Source: Lachnospiraceae bacterium (lineage in GTDB: Bacteria > Bacillota > Clostridia > Lachnospirales > Lachnospiraceae). From it: 64,000 bases of DNA. The notes under the pieces are model-generated. The model made no database searches, was not told the DNA's origin, and saw only the letters and a program-made list of their open reading frames with translations. Both the position numbers and the translations under genes were made by a program. The stretch is from contig CABIXN010000008.1 in NCBI GenBank assembly GCA_902362715.1, positions 1 through 64,000 on the forward strand, in the 5' to 3' direction. Shown here in pieces: positions 17,171 to 25,979 of the stretch (position 1 is its first letter; every line of letters begins with the position of its first letter).

Positions 17171-17858
17171 CTATTTTATACCCCACTCCCCACACTGTTT
17201 TAATATACTTTGGCCTCTCTGCGGAATCATGCATTTTCGCTCTCAGATGCCGGATATGAACCATAACCGTATTTACAGCGTTTTTATAGTATTTTTCACC
17301 CCAGACTTTTTGAAACAGCTCCTCGGAACTAACCACTTGTCCCAGATTTTCGCACAGAATCCGGAGAATATCAAATTCCGTGGGTGTCAGTGAGAGAGGC
17401 TGTTCATTTAACGTATATGCATGGCTGGCAGTGTTGATGCAAAGTCCCCGGATGGAGAGCTCGCTGCTTTTTGTCTGGCTGGCCGCAGCGTCATAGTGGT
17501 TGGCTCTGCGAAGATGTGCTTTGACGCGGGCTACCAGTTCCAGCGGGCGAAAGGGCTTTGTAATATAGTCGTCTGCTCCAAGGGTAAAGCCGTTGATCTG
17601 ATCAATTTCCCCATCTTTTGCAGTCAGCATCAGCACCGGGAACGTATATTGCTCCCTGATCTTTTGACAAATCGTAAATCCGTCAATATCGGGAAGCATA
17701 ACATCTAAAATTGCAAGATCCAGATGGGTTGTTTGGATACAGTTCAGTGCGTCGGTACCGTTATGGAATTTGTATACAGTAAAATTTTCGTTTTTCAGAT
17801 AAAGTTCAATTAAATTTGCAATTGCGTGTTCATCGTCTACAACTAGAATATCAGGCAT
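17160..17858 (-). CDS. vanR: OmpR/PhoB-family response regulator VanR
   Basis: 232 aa. The receiver domain has acidic DDEHAI, phospho-acceptor Asp in LAILDVMLPDIDG and Lys in ITKPF. The C-terminal winged-helix Trans_reg_C domain includes TPTEFDILRILCENLGQVV and ends in VWGVGYKI. It is first in the operon, with SD-like AAAGGAG just upstream. It probably activates vanG-vanXY-vanT through the 11-bp repeats in front of vanG. Confidence 0.9.
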   Translation of the reverse strand: MPDILVVDDEHAIANLIELYLKNENFTVYKFHNGTDALNCIQTTHLDLAILDVMLPDIDGFTICQKIREQYTFPVLMLTAKDGEIDQINGFTLGADDYITKPFRPLELVARVKAHLRRANHYDAAASQTKSSELSIRGLCINTASHAYTLNEQPLSLTPTEFDILRILCENLGQVVSSEELFQKVWGEKYYKNAVNTVMVHIRHLRAKMHDSAERPKYIKTVWGVGYKIDET

Positions 17859-17920
17859 AAAAAACTCCTTTCAATTTTAAGGCTGATATCTTCATTTTGT
17901 GCAGATGTCAGCTGTTTCAA

Positions 17921-17929
17921 ATTATAGCA
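17921..17929 (-). promoter_or_regulatory. Extended -10 promoter for vanRS
   Basis: On the minus strand TG-C-TATAAT, an extended -10 element about 60 bases before the vanR start. No good -35 hexamer was seen 16-18 bases upstream, consistent with an extended -10 promoter. The 380-bp gap 17859-18238 also holds the divergent leader described separately. Confidence 0.6.
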
Positions 17930-18005
17930 TATCTCATAAAAATTATGTTGCATTAATGGGTACATTCTCTTAAGATTTTATGAAGCGAGGGAAGGCTGTC
18001 ATTCA

Positions 18006-18034
18006 TTGACAGGATTTTTTTGGTTTGATATTAT
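18006..18034 (+). promoter_or_regulatory. Sigma-A promoter for the 18.2-kb leader and small membrane protein
   Basis: TTGACA, 17-base spacer, TATTAT. The -35 lies in an inverted repeat CTGTCA-ttcat-TGACAG (17996-18012) that could be an operator. Predicted transcript start is about 18041, giving a leader of roughly 200 nt. Confidence 0.7.
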
Positions 18035-18040
18035 GAAGCA

Positions 18041-18238
18041 GATATATCAGATGCGGGATGATTTTTGCATCTGCAGGCGGTGAGTAACAAATTGGTATCA
18101 GTGCCGGGTGTTAATCCCCCCATCTGATCTACGCTCCGCCAGGAGGTGCGGTGATTGGGAATAGAATGTTGTCAGCAAGGCTGACCCGAATCACGCACCA
18201 GGTCTTGCAAGAACGAGACTTGAACAGGAGGAATTATT
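18041..18238 (+). ncRNA. Structured 5' leader of unknown class
   Basis: About 200 nt between promoter and first gene with several strong pairings: CAGATGC/GCATCTG, then GGCGG/CCGCC enclosing ATCAG/CTGAT and GGG/CCC. A long imperfect stem GGTGCGGTGATTGGG / CCCGAATCACGCACC follows, enclosing the GTCAGC/GCTGAC hairpin of repeat copy B. The ribosome site AGGAGG immediately follows the last hairpin, so folding could control translation. I cannot match it to a known riboswitch. Confidence 0.45.
18159..18224 (+). repeat. Dispersed structured repeat, copy B
   Basis: 66 bp, same length and layout as copy A with about 10 substitutions. The hairpin is GTCAGC-aag-GCTGAC, the linker CCGAATCACGCACC pairs with an upstream strand beginning GGTGCG, and a second weaker hairpin ends GAGACTTGAA. 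It ends 1 base before the ribosome site of the small membrane protein. Confidence 0.8.
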
Positions 18239-18388
18239 ATGCAGATAGCAGGTTTAGATTTAAGTATCGGGGCAATTATTATAATATTGCTTGTTTTAAG
18301 CATTGGCGCAGGAGCGGTGTCATTTTTTGCGGCCTTTATGGTCCAGAAGTTTCACAGAAAAAAAGAAGAGAAAAAAGGAAAGAAATAA
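18239..18388 (+). CDS. 49-aa small membrane protein
   Basis: A short ORF with a strong AGGAGG ribosome site 7 bases before ATG. The N-terminal segment (IAGLDLSIG) leads into one hydrophobic helix (about residues 10-34, IIIILLVLSIGAGAVSFFAAF), followed by a highly basic cytoplasmic tail ending KKEEKKGKK. The layout is that of a single-pass membrane peptide. It is first in a unit with the isochorismatase-like gene 21 bp downstream and lies behind its own promoter and structured leader. Family and function unknown. Confidence 0.65.
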   Translation: MQIAGLDLSIGAIIIILLVLSIGAGAVSFFAAFMVQKFHRKKEEKKGKK

Positions 18389-18409
18389 AGCTTGATCAGG
18401 GAGGCAGTT

Positions 18410-18937
18410 ATGGATATTCTAATCGTCGTGGATATGCAGAATGATTTTGTTACAGGTGCTCTGGGAAGTGATGATGCCAGAGCCATAGTTCCCCGGGCAG
18501 TGAGAAAAATCCAGAGTTTTTCCGGGGAAATAATATTTACACGGGATACCCACGGAGACAATTATCTGGAAACACTGGAGGGAAAAAAGCTTCCGGTGAA
18601 ACATTGTATTGCCCATACAAAAGGCTGGGAACTGATTCCGGAGATTCAGAAATTCTGCCATAAGGAGCCTGTTGACAAGCCGGCATTTGGCAGCTTTCTT
18701 CTGGGGGAGACTCTTCGGAAACTCAATGAGCAGGAGCGGATAAGGACCGTTACGCTGATTGGGCTTTGCACGGATATTTGTGTAATTTCCAATGCCGTGA
18801 TTGCAAAGGCGTCTCTGCCGGATGTAGAGATCATTGTAGATGCAGCCTGCTGTGCGGGAAGTACAAAAGAAGGGCATCAGTGCGCGCTAGAGGCAATGAG
18901 CCGCTGTCAGATACGTATTGAAAATCAGCAGCTATAG
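18410..18937 (+). CDS. Isochorismatase-family cysteine hydrolase (nicotinamidase-like)
   Basis: 175 aa. It opens with IVVDMQNDFVTGALG (catalytic Asp and metal-site region), has KPAFGSF (active-site Lys) and LIGLCTDICVISNA, where the nucleophilic Cys lies in C-T-D-I-C. These features fit the isochorismatase/nicotinamidase (PncA-like) superfamily; nicotinamide is the likely substrate class but others cannot be excluded. ATG 18410 is chosen because GGGAGG lies 7 bases upstream. It follows the 49-aa membrane ORF and probably shares its transcript. Confidence 0.8.
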   Translation: MDILIVVDMQNDFVTGALGSDDARAIVPRAVRKIQSFSGEIIFTRDTHGDNYLETLEGKKLPVKHCIAHTKGWELIPEIQKFCHKEPVDKPAFGSFLLGETLRKLNEQERIRTVTLIGLCTDICVISNAVIAKASLPDVEIIVDAACCAGSTKEGHQCALEAMSRCQIRIENQQL

Positions 18938-18985
18938 CCTTAGCATCCTGCAATAAGCCAAAATGTGTTAGTTGTTTTTTGGAGC

Positions 18986-19903
18986 TTATATGATTTTTTT
19001 CTTTTTAAAATATAGAATTTCCCCGATAATGACAGCTAGACTGATAATGATAACTACTCCATAGCCGTATTTTGTATCAAGTTCCGGCATATGAGTAAAA
19101 TTCATGCCATACCAGCCGGCGATAAGTGTCAGCGGGAAAAAAATAGAAGTCAGCACAGTCATAAACTGCATATTTTTATTCTGACGGTGATCTATTTCTG
19201 CCTGATAGACTTCTCTGAGTGTCTGGCAGTATTCAATCAGCTGTACAGTTGTATCGTGGAGACGTCCGGTCCGGTCTCCAAATAAGCGTATATATCCCAT
19301 CCGCTCATCATCGAAATATCCTTTTTCATTTTCTTCCAGCTCTCTGGAAAGATCTTCCATCTGCTCATAATAGCACCGGATTTTTGTAAGCTCTCTTCGA
19401 TAAGAAAATAACTGGGGAAGCATGTTGTGGATTTTTCCGTGCATGACTTTTTCTTCCAGTGAAATCAGATGCTTTTCGTAATGTTCCAGCATTTCAAGGT
19501 CGTCTTTAATAAAATAGTGGAGAAAGCCGTAAAGAAACAGCTCCGGAGTAATTTCCTGGTGCTGGTATTTTTGTACTATTTTACAGATAATACGATCGGC
19601 CAGAGTTCCGCTGTCTATAATCACAATACTTTTTTCATTAATATAAAATACAAGCTCATAGGCAGTTTTTGAATGTTTTTCTTTATCCGGAAACAGAATG
19701 GTGCCAAAAATATATTTGGAGTAGATTTCTGTTTTACAGGAATGAACCTTTGTATATTCAAAGCCGGTGTATTCCGGAAAGCCAAGAGCCTTTTTTTGCT
19801 CTTCCCATTCTTCGGGAGTAAGAATAGCTGTAAAGTAGGAGCCATTGGCATCCTTTGGGTGTGTCAGTCTCTTTAGCTGGCCGTTTAGCTGATAAAACAT
19901 CAT
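18986..19903 (-). CDS. corA: CorA-family divalent cation transporter
   Basis: About 305 aa with a long cytoplasmic alpha/beta and coiled-coil part. Two C-terminal transmembrane helices are joined by the diagnostic YGMNF (GMN) motif, and the protein ends in a Lys-rich tail. CorA proteins are pentameric Mg2+ (or Co2+/Ni2+) channels. ATG 19903 is chosen for its strong AAGGAGG site 7 bases upstream; an in-frame extension to 19960 lacks one. No Mg-box was recognised upstream. Confidence 0.85.
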   Translation of the reverse strand: MMFYQLNGQLKRLTHPKDANGSYFTAILTPEEWEEQKKALGFPEYTGFEYTKVHSCKTEIYSKYIFGTILFPDKEKHSKTAYELVFYINEKSIVIIDSGTLADRIICKIVQKYQHQEITPELFLYGFLHYFIKDDLEMLEHYEKHLISLEEKVMHGKIHNMLPQLFSYRRELTKIRCYYEQMEDLSRELEENEKGYFDDERMGYIRLFGDRTGRLHDTTVQLIEYCQTLREVYQAEIDHRQNKNMQFMTVLTSIFFPLTLIAGWYGMNFTHMPELDTKYGYGVVIIISLAVIIGEILYFKKKKII

Positions 19904-20134
19904 AATGAAAACCTCCTTGGTATGTATGACTTGATTTCTGGGGTACTGCGAATCACGCACAGGTTCAGTATATACCTGTAATACCGGTAATTATACAAAA
20001 AAGGAAAAAACGGTTAAAAATTTTTAAAACTAGTTTGTGAGATCAATTCCCGGGGCAATTTAAAAGGGACTATTTACATCTTTTTAAAATCTGAGTAAAC
20101 TTAAAATAATATCTATCGTTAAGGATGTGAAGCT

Positions 20135-21031
20135 ATGAATGATTTGCAGATTGAATATTTTCTTGCCTCAGCTAGGAATTTAAGTTTTTCGAAAGCTGCA
20201 CAGGAGCTGTTTGTGTCTCAGCCGGCAGTGAGCAGGCAGGTAATTGCGCTGGAAGAGGAGCTTGGATGTCCGCTTTTTGAGCGCAGAAATAAGGGGATTT
20301 TGCTCACCGGAAACGGAAAACTGTTTTATGATTTTTTTGAAGAGTACAAAACCTCGCTGAACAATCTGAAAATGCGTGCGCAGCTGTCTATGGAAAATAA
20401 AAACCGGATTATCCGGCTGGGGGTTATGAATAATTCTAATATTTCACATATACTAATACCGCTGCAGGAGATTTTTTACCGGCGGTTTCCTGATGTAAAA
20501 CTGGAAGTCAACAGCTATGAGCCAAGAAAAGCGGTGGAAGCGCTGCAGGCCGGGAAAGAGGATGTGGTTTTGACAATTGAGCCAAAAGTTTTAAATATAG
20601 ATGGCATTGCCTCCGAAATTATCACAGAGCTGCCAAGGGTGCTGCTTTATCATAAGAAGACACAGCAGAAAAATCCCGGAAAGGAATTAACGCCCAATGA
20701 TTTTAAAGGAGAGGCGTTTTTAACTGTTTCAGATGAAGAATTTGATTATGTGACGGATTTAATCCGGGGATTTTGCCGTCCCTATGGATTTGTGCCCAAG
20801 GTGCAGCTTGTACACAGCACCGACGCTATGATTCTAGGGGTTCAGTGCGGACTGGGGGTGGCGATTTCAGATATCTGGTGCAGAGCCCTTGATAATGCAA
20901 GCTTTGGGTATCTGGAACTGGATTCCTCCCACCAGGTAAATCTGTTATGGAAAAATGATAAGGATGATCCGGCGCTGCGTGCATTTGTGGCACTTTTAAG
21001 AGAAATGGTTTCTGTAAAAAACAGTCCGTGA
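20135..21031 (+). CDS. LysR-family transcriptional regulator
   Basis: 298 aa with an N-terminal winged HTH (LQIEYFLASARNLSFSKAAQ, then VSQPAVSRQVIALEEELG) and a type-2 periplasmic-binding-like effector domain. It lies between divergent corA and downstream rny, with AAGGATGTG before the start. LysR regulators often control a divergent neighbour, here corA, but no LysR box (T-N11-A) was confirmed. Effector unknown. Confidence 0.88.
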   Translation: MNDLQIEYFLASARNLSFSKAAQELFVSQPAVSRQVIALEEELGCPLFERRNKGILLTGNGKLFYDFFEEYKTSLNNLKMRAQLSMENKNRIIRLGVMNNSNISHILIPLQEIFYRRFPDVKLEVNSYEPRKAVEALQAGKEDVVLTIEPKVLNIDGIASEIITELPRVLLYHKKTQQKNPGKELTPNDFKGEAFLTVSDEEFDYVTDLIRGFCRPYGFVPKVQLVHSTDAMILGVQCGLGVAISDIWCRALDNASFGYLELDSSHQVNLLWKNDKDDPALRAFVALLREMVSVKNSP

Positions 21032-21081
21032 ATCAGAAACATATTTCGGACAGGCATTCTCACGGTTGTATGCGTTTTGGC

Positions 21082-21110
21082 TTGACACAATGCACAAAAA
21101 AGTATAAAAT
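21082..21110 (+). promoter_or_regulatory. Sigma-A promoter of rny
   Basis: TTGACA, 17-base spacer, TAAAAT, about 75 bases before the rny start codon. It lies in the 156-bp gap after the LysR gene. Confidence 0.7.
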
Positions 21111-21187
21111 TTATATGTTGTAGTTATGACATATATAATTTTTTAGTTGTTATATGTACAATGAAAATTAAATAAGGAGGTGCTCCT

Positions 21188-22744
21188 GTGCCAGGTATCA
21201 TTGCAGTAGTAATTACAGCAGTGGTCGTTGCAGTTGTTGCTTCTGTCATCTCAGTTTTTGCCACCAAGTCCCACATCCAGAAAGTATCTGATGAGAAAAT
21301 TGGAAGTGCGGAAGATCGGGCAAGAACCATTATTGATGATGCTGTGAAATCAGCAGAGGCGAAAAAGCGTGAGGCGATGCTTGAGGTCAAGGAAGAGTCC
21401 ATTAAAACCAAGAATGAACTCGACAGAGAAATTAAAGACCGGAGAGCAGAGATTCAGCGCAATGAACGCCGGATTGTGCAGAAAGAAGAAAATCTGGACA
21501 AGAAGCTGGAGGCTATCGAGAAAAAAGAGGCCGGATTTGCAGCAAAAGAAGAAGAAATTAAACGACAAAAAGCTGAAGTTGCCAAATTAAATGAAGAAAG
21601 AGTACAGGAACTAGAAAGAATCTCTGGACTTACCTCCGAACAGGCAAAAGAATATCTTTTAAAAACCGTCGAAGAAGATGTTAAACTTGATACTGCTAAA
21701 TTAATCAAAGAATTAGAGACGAAAGCAAAAGAGGAAGCGGGAAAGAAAGCCAAAGAATATGTGGTGACAGCGATTCAGAAATGTGCTGCAGATCATGTGG
21801 CGGAAACTACGATCTCAGTAGTACAGCTTCCAAATGACGAGATGAAAGGGCGTATTATTGGACGAGAGGGACGTAATATCAGAACCCTTGAGACCATGAC
21901 GGGAGTGGATCTGATTATTGATGATACTCCGGAAGCGGTTATCTTGTCAGGCTTTGATCCAATCCGCCGTGAGGTTGCGCGGATTGCTCTAGAAAAGCTG
22001 ATTGTGGACGGGCGTATTCATCCGGCCAGAATCGAAGAAATGGTTGAGAAAGCACAAAAAGAAGTTGAAACAATGATTCGCGAAGAAGGTGAGGCGGCAT
22101 CGTTAGAGGTTGGGGTTCATGGAATCCATCCGGAGCTGATTCGTCTGCTGGGCAGAATGAAGTTCCGGACAAGTTATGGACAGAATGCATTGAAGCATTC
22201 CATTGAAGTTGCCCAGATCACCGGACTTTTAGCAGCTGAAGTAGGTGTGGATGTAAGAATCGCTAAACGTGCAGGTTTATTACACGACATCGGAAAATCT
22301 GTTGATCATGAAATGGAAGGCTCTCACATTCAGATCGGTGTGGATCTGTGCAGAAAGTTCAAAGAGTCTGCAACTGTGATCAATGCGGTGGAATCACATC
22401 ACGGTGATGTGGAACCGGAAACACTGATTGCATGTCTGGTACAGGCTGCTGATACGATTTCAGCGGCAAGACCCGGTGCAAGAAGAGAGACATTAGAAAC
22501 ATATTCAAACAGATTGAAACAGCTAGAAGATATTACAAATAGTTTTAAAGGTGTAGATAAATCTTTTGCAATTCAGGCAGGTAGAGAGATTCGAATTATG
22601 GTTATACCAGAACAGGTATCTGATGCAGATATGGTATTAATGGCCCGGGATATATCAAAGCAGATTGAAGCGGAATTAGAATATCCAGGTCAGATTAAGG
22701 TAAATGTTATCAGGGAGTCGCGTGTAGTAGATTACGCTAAATAA
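21188..22744 (+). CDS. rny: Ribonuclease Y
   Basis: 518 aa with all Rny parts: N-terminal membrane helix (about residues 3-22), a long charged coiled coil (to about 190), a KH domain ([17 protein letters not shown]) and an HD domain ([19 protein letters not shown]). RNase Y is the membrane-anchored endonuclease starting mRNA decay in many Firmicutes. The start is GTG with AAGGAGG about 6 bases upstream. It has its own promoter and a terminator just after the stop, so it is monocistronic. Confidence 0.97.
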   Translation: MPGIIAVVITAVVVAVVASVISVFATKSHIQKVSDEKIGSAEDRARTIIDDAVKSAEAKKREAMLEVKEESIKTKNELDREIKDRRAEIQRNERRIVQKEENLDKKLEAIEKKEAGFAAKEEEIKRQKAEVAKLNEERVQELERISGLTSEQAKEYLLKTVEEDVKLDTAKLIKELETKAKEEAGKKAKEYVVTAIQKCAADHVAETTISVVQLPNDEMKGRIIGREGRNIRTLETMTGVDLIIDDTPEAVILSGFDPIRREVARIALEKLIVDGRIHPARIEEMVEKAQKEVETMIREEGEAASLEVGVHGIHPELIRLLGRMKFRTSYGQNALKHSIEVAQITGLLAAEVGVDVRIAKRAGLLHDIGKSVDHEMEGSHIQIGVDLCRKFKESATVINAVESHHGDVEPETLIACLVQAADTISAARPGARRETLETYSNRLKQLEDITNSFKGVDKSFAIQAGREIRIMVIPEQVSDADMVLMARDISKQIEAELEYPGQIKVNVIRESRVVDYAK

Positions 22745-22774
22745 CAGACCATGAAAGTTCCAAACGATAAGAAA

Positions 22775-22809
22775 CCCGCAAATGACGTCTCGTCATTTGC
22801 GGGATTTTT
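22775..22809 (+). terminator. Rho-independent terminator of rny
   Basis: Perfect 12-bp stem CCCGCAAATGAC / GTCATTTGCGGG, 5-base loop, then ATTTTT. Confidence 0.92.
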
Positions 22810-23022
22810 GTGTTACAATATAAGTATGAGAACCTGATTCCGTAAAAACTACATGTTCAAAATTTGTTAAATATAGTGAAATTCAGAGGATTAATTAAGA
22901 AAAAATTAATGTGATATGACTAAAAAAGAAAAAGTTTTCAATTTGGGGAGCAAAATGGGTGTCAAATGAATCACATATATGAAGAGTTTTACATAGCGCA
23001 GAGAAGTAAGGCGGGAAACATA

Positions 23023-23499
23023 ATGAACAAGATTACAAATGATGAATTTGCGGATTATGTTGCAGCTTGTCAAAACGGAATGTACAGTTTTGCATTTGCA
23101 TTACTGAAACATGAAGCGGATGCGCAAGATGCAGTCAGTGAAGCAATAGTGAAGGCTTTTGAACACAAGCACAAATTACGGGAAAGGGAAAAGTTTAAAT
23201 CATGGATAATGGAAATTTTAATGAATGTTATACGGGCAATGATTAGAAAACAAAATAAATTGCTTGTGGTTCCAGATGTAGAAGCGTTAGAGACCAGTAT
23301 CATTTCTGAAAAGAATTATGATAATCTTTGGGACGCGGTTATGAACCTGGAAGCAAAATTTCGAATGGTTGTCATATTATACTATTTTGAATCTTTTTCA
23401 ACCATGGAAATCAGTGAAATTATTAAGGTTCCAGAAGGGACCGTCAGGTCAAGGCTGGCCAGGGCAAGGAATAAGTTGAAAAGTTTAATTGAGCTTTGA
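23023..23499 (+). CDS. ECF-type RNA polymerase sigma factor
   Basis: 158 aa from ATG 23023; the frame also opens at 22966. Region 2 includes DAQDAVSEAIVKAFEHKHKL and FKSWIMEILMN, and region 4 ends in EISEIIKVPEGTVRSRLARA, the sigma-70 region 4 HTH. I prefer 23023 because the product then has normal ECF length and an AAGGCGGG-like ribosome site. The next gene starts 18 bp on and encodes a membrane protein with a short cytoplasmic N-terminus, the classic sigma/anti-sigma arrangement. An autoregulated promoter was not identified. Confidence 0.82.
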   Translation: MNKITNDEFADYVAACQNGMYSFAFALLKHEADAQDAVSEAIVKAFEHKHKLREREKFKSWIMEILMNVIRAMIRKQNKLLVVPDVEALETSIISEKNYDNLWDAVMNLEAKFRMVVILYYFESFSTMEISEIIKVPEGTVRSRLARARNKLKSLIEL

Positions 23500-23517
23500 T
23501 AGCTACAGGAGAATGAC

Positions 23518-24681
23518 ATGGACAATAATATAGATGATAAATTAAGGGAAATGGCCCAAAATTCTCATATTTCTATGCCGGAAAATTTTGAAAATGACAT
23601 GGATCGTCTGGTAAAACAACTCTGCGCCGAATCCAGACGTGTTAAAGTCAGAAATCATTTTCGAAAAATGGTGTTAATTCCTATGTGTGGCATTTTATTT
23701 ACATCTGCAGGTGTTTGTGCCGCAGTCAACTACCGGTATCAGAGAATGGAGGCTATGAGTTACGATGAACGGATTGCTTACGTTCATGAATTACAAAGTA
23801 CGGATATCCAGGCAGATAGCTATAACAGAGATCTGACAGAGAAAGAAAAGAAGCGGTTAGACATTTTGAAGAAAGAGTATAGTTTATATGGAAAATTTCC
23901 CACTTCAGAATTATTGCGGCTTGCAAATAATAAATGGGTAGTTTCAAACAAACTCTGTTTTGTAAGCACAACCAGTACATTTTATTTTCCTGATCGTCAG
24001 ATGAACGATGAAGAGCTGTTACAGCTGATAGACTTTTACTATAAACGAGATTATAGTATCTATTCCTATGCCTCTGCCAAAAAAACAGAAGTGTTCCAGG
24101 AAGCAAGTAAGATATCAGAAGATGAGGCGGTGGAGATTGGAATAGATAGGATTAAAGATATTTTTGGAGAGGATGTGTCAGGGTATAAATCTGAGATATT
24201 TACAATTGGAGGAACTCCTGATGAGGGAGAGAAAATGTATGTAATTGAATATTCTGGTGAAGAGAATCAATTATACAATATTAATATTTATGCAAATAGT
24301 GGTGCCTTTTATGAAATAAGAGAAGAAAAAGAAAGTACATATGAGAAAGGGATAAGGATTGATAAGAAAGATTTTTTCCGGTACTATAATCAAGTTAAGA
24401 ATGAGTATCTAAATATGATTGTTGATGGTAAAAACCTTACGCAATCTTATATGGAATATTATGAAGTAGATGGACAGAATAAATTGTATAATGGAATACT
24501 TTGCTTTTATTTTGTTTTAGACGATAATAGAGCATGTATTATTGATTATAGTATTTCTGATCAATCTGTTTATAGAATCGCGCATTTGGACAATTATGAT
24601 GCATTTGTGTCAAATGAAGAAGATGCTTTAAAATATTTTGAGAAAAATGGAATTAAAAAAGAGAAATTGTATTGTGAGTAA
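23518..24681 (+). CDS. Probable membrane anti-sigma factor
   Basis: 387 aa. The ~50-residue cytoplasmic N-terminus (DDKLREMAQNSHISMPENFE) resembles anti-sigma domains that pair with such ECF factors. One transmembrane helix follows at about 52-70, then a large extracytoplasmic domain with no recognised motif. The location 18 bp after the ECF sigma gene supports an anti-sigma role. There is no zinc-binding HxxxCxxC motif, so it is not a ZAS-type protein. Codon use is AT-rich toward the 3' half, as in the following SH3 gene. Confidence 0.65.
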   Translation: MDNNIDDKLREMAQNSHISMPENFENDMDRLVKQLCAESRRVKVRNHFRKMVLIPMCGILFTSAGVCAAVNYRYQRMEAMSYDERIAYVHELQSTDIQADSYNRDLTEKEKKRLDILKKEYSLYGKFPTSELLRLANNKWVVSNKLCFVSTTSTFYFPDRQMNDEELLQLIDFYYKRDYSIYSYASAKKTEVFQEASKISEDEAVEIGIDRIKDIFGEDVSGYKSEIFTIGGTPDEGEKMYVIEYSGEENQLYNINIYANSGAFYEIREEKESTYEKGIRIDKKDFFRYYNQVKNEYLNMIVDGKNLTQSYMEYYEVDGQNKLYNGILCFYFVLDDNRACIIDYSISDQSVYRIAHLDNYDAFVSNEEDALKYFEKNGIKKEKLYCE

Positions 24682-24746
24682 TTAAAGGATTATTTATATA
24701 ATTTAGAAAAAGTGATGTTTAGTATAATAAAGAAAAGAGGAATAAT

Positions 24747-25103
24747 ATGAGTAAAAAGTTGAGAAAAGTGATAGTTGTTATTAGTTTAATAGCAGTTTTT
24801 ACATTACAATGTGGATTTGATTTTTCAAATAGAGATGTAAAAAGTGTTAACTATGATGTTGAAGAGCAGTCTGATTTTAATATTCAACCAAGATACGCTT
24901 ACGCATATGTTAATGCAAATGGTTTAAGAGTTAGAAGTAGTGCATCAACAAGTGGGACCATAGTAGGTTTACTGTATAGTGGTGATAAAGTAAAAGTAGA
25001 CCGTACAGTTACAAACTCAGAAGGTACTTGGTGTTATATAAGAGCAGTGGCCAATGGAGTGTCTGGTTATGTAAGTAAACAGTATCTTTCATTTACAGAA
25101 TAG
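24747..25103 (+). CDS. Secreted bacterial SH3-domain protein
   Basis: 118 aa. An N-terminal hydrophobic signal (VIVVISLIAVFTLQCGF) ends in a possible lipobox (LQC). The C-terminal SH3_3 domain (about 50-115) shows the typical NGLRVRSSASTSG..VG.L..GD motif and a final GYVSKQYL. Bacterial SH3 domains bind peptidoglycan. It follows the sigma/anti-sigma pair and could belong to that cell-envelope regulon (inference). Confidence 0.78.
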   Translation: MSKKLRKVIVVISLIAVFTLQCGFDFSNRDVKSVNYDVEEQSDFNIQPRYAYAYVNANGLRVRSSASTSGTIVGLLYSGDKVKVDRTVTNSEGTWCYIRAVANGVSGYVSKQYLSFTE

Positions 25104-25219
25104 GAAAATACATGAATAAACATCACTTTCTATATACAAAATTAGGGTAAGGCAATGGCTTTACCCTGCTACTAACCAGAAAAAACTATGAATGAAGCGT
25201 ACAGAAGAGGAGAATAAAT

Positions 25220-25588
25220 ATGGTATATATGACAAACAGTGAATTATTAATTATGAAATGTGTTTGGGATTACGGTGGAGAAATCCCAATGTCACAGTTA
25301 ATCAAAGACCTGGCGGAGAAGTACAATAAAAGCTGGAAGAGAACAACGGTACGTACGTTTATTACACGTCTGGAAAATAAAGAATGTTTATATACATACA
25401 GGACCGGCAGAAATGCATTTGTTCAGGCGCTGCTTCGTAAAGAGGATTTTCGTACACAGCGGGCAAAGCAGATTGTAGAGTTCTGGTATGAAGGTTCTGC
25501 ACTTGAGCTGGTATCCTATGTGTTTAAAAATAAAGAGATAACGGATGAGGAGAAGGGGAAAGTAAAACGCTATTTGAATGAACTGTAA
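25220..25588 (+). CDS. BlaI/MecI/CopY-family transcriptional repressor
   Basis: 122 aa winged-helix protein with MTNSELLIMKCVWDYGGEIPMSQL and a recognition region WKRTTVRTFITRLENKECL, matching the BlaI/MecI family. AGAGGAG lies before ATG 25220; the second ATG at 25229 is also possible. No BlaR1 sensor-protease gene is next to it, so it is an orphan repressor here or acts with a distant partner. It lies 116 bp after the SH3 gene. Confidence 0.85.
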   Translation: MVYMTNSELLIMKCVWDYGGEIPMSQLIKDLAEKYNKSWKRTTVRTFITRLENKECLYTYRTGRNAFVQALLRKEDFRTQRAKQIVEFWYEGSALELVSYVFKNKEITDEEKGKVKRYLNEL

Positions 25589-25706
25589 CATGCAGTTTTC
25601 CAGGAGAGAATATCAAATTAAGTTTATCTGGATTTTAGAATATATCTGATTATTTTAGTATTTTCATTTTTATTTCATTCCTGTTCTTTTGAATATTTTA
25701 TTAGAT

Positions 25707-25760
25707 TAATGCGCTAAGTTCTGTCTGTAAATTTGCAGAGGATTAGCGCATTAGTTTTGC
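25707..25760 (+). terminator. Hairpin terminator in the 25.6-26.0 kb gap
   Basis: Perfect 11-bp stem TAATGCGCTAA / TTAGCGCATTA with a 25-base loop, followed by GTTTTG. It probably ends the BlaI transcript. The rest of the 390-bp gap is AT-rich with no ORF; near its end TGATGTAA occurs twice (about 25914-25932) before the next gene. Confidence 0.6.
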
Positions 25761-25979
25761 GTTAGATTATATGGGATATAGAAATACTTAGGTTAAAACA
25801 AAAAATCCATGCATTAGCAAAACTAGAACGTATTGTTATTTCTGTAATTTTTTGAAAGCGTAGAAACAGAACAATTTTATATCATATAAAATATATTCAC
25901 ATTGGTCCCAAAATGATGTAAAATATGATGTAACCGATGAATGGTTTGATTTCAGATTTTAGATTTTAGGAGGTCCTTT

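Noticed and set aside
18085..18150. tRNA-like sequence (GGCGG...CCGCCA with a D-loop-like AATTGGTA)
   Set aside because: Only 66 bases, no anticodon arm of correct size and T arm displaced; better explained as part of the leader stem.
19949..19980. Fourth copy of the dispersed repeat upstream of corA
   Set aside because: Only CGAATCACGCAC matches; neither hairpin is present.
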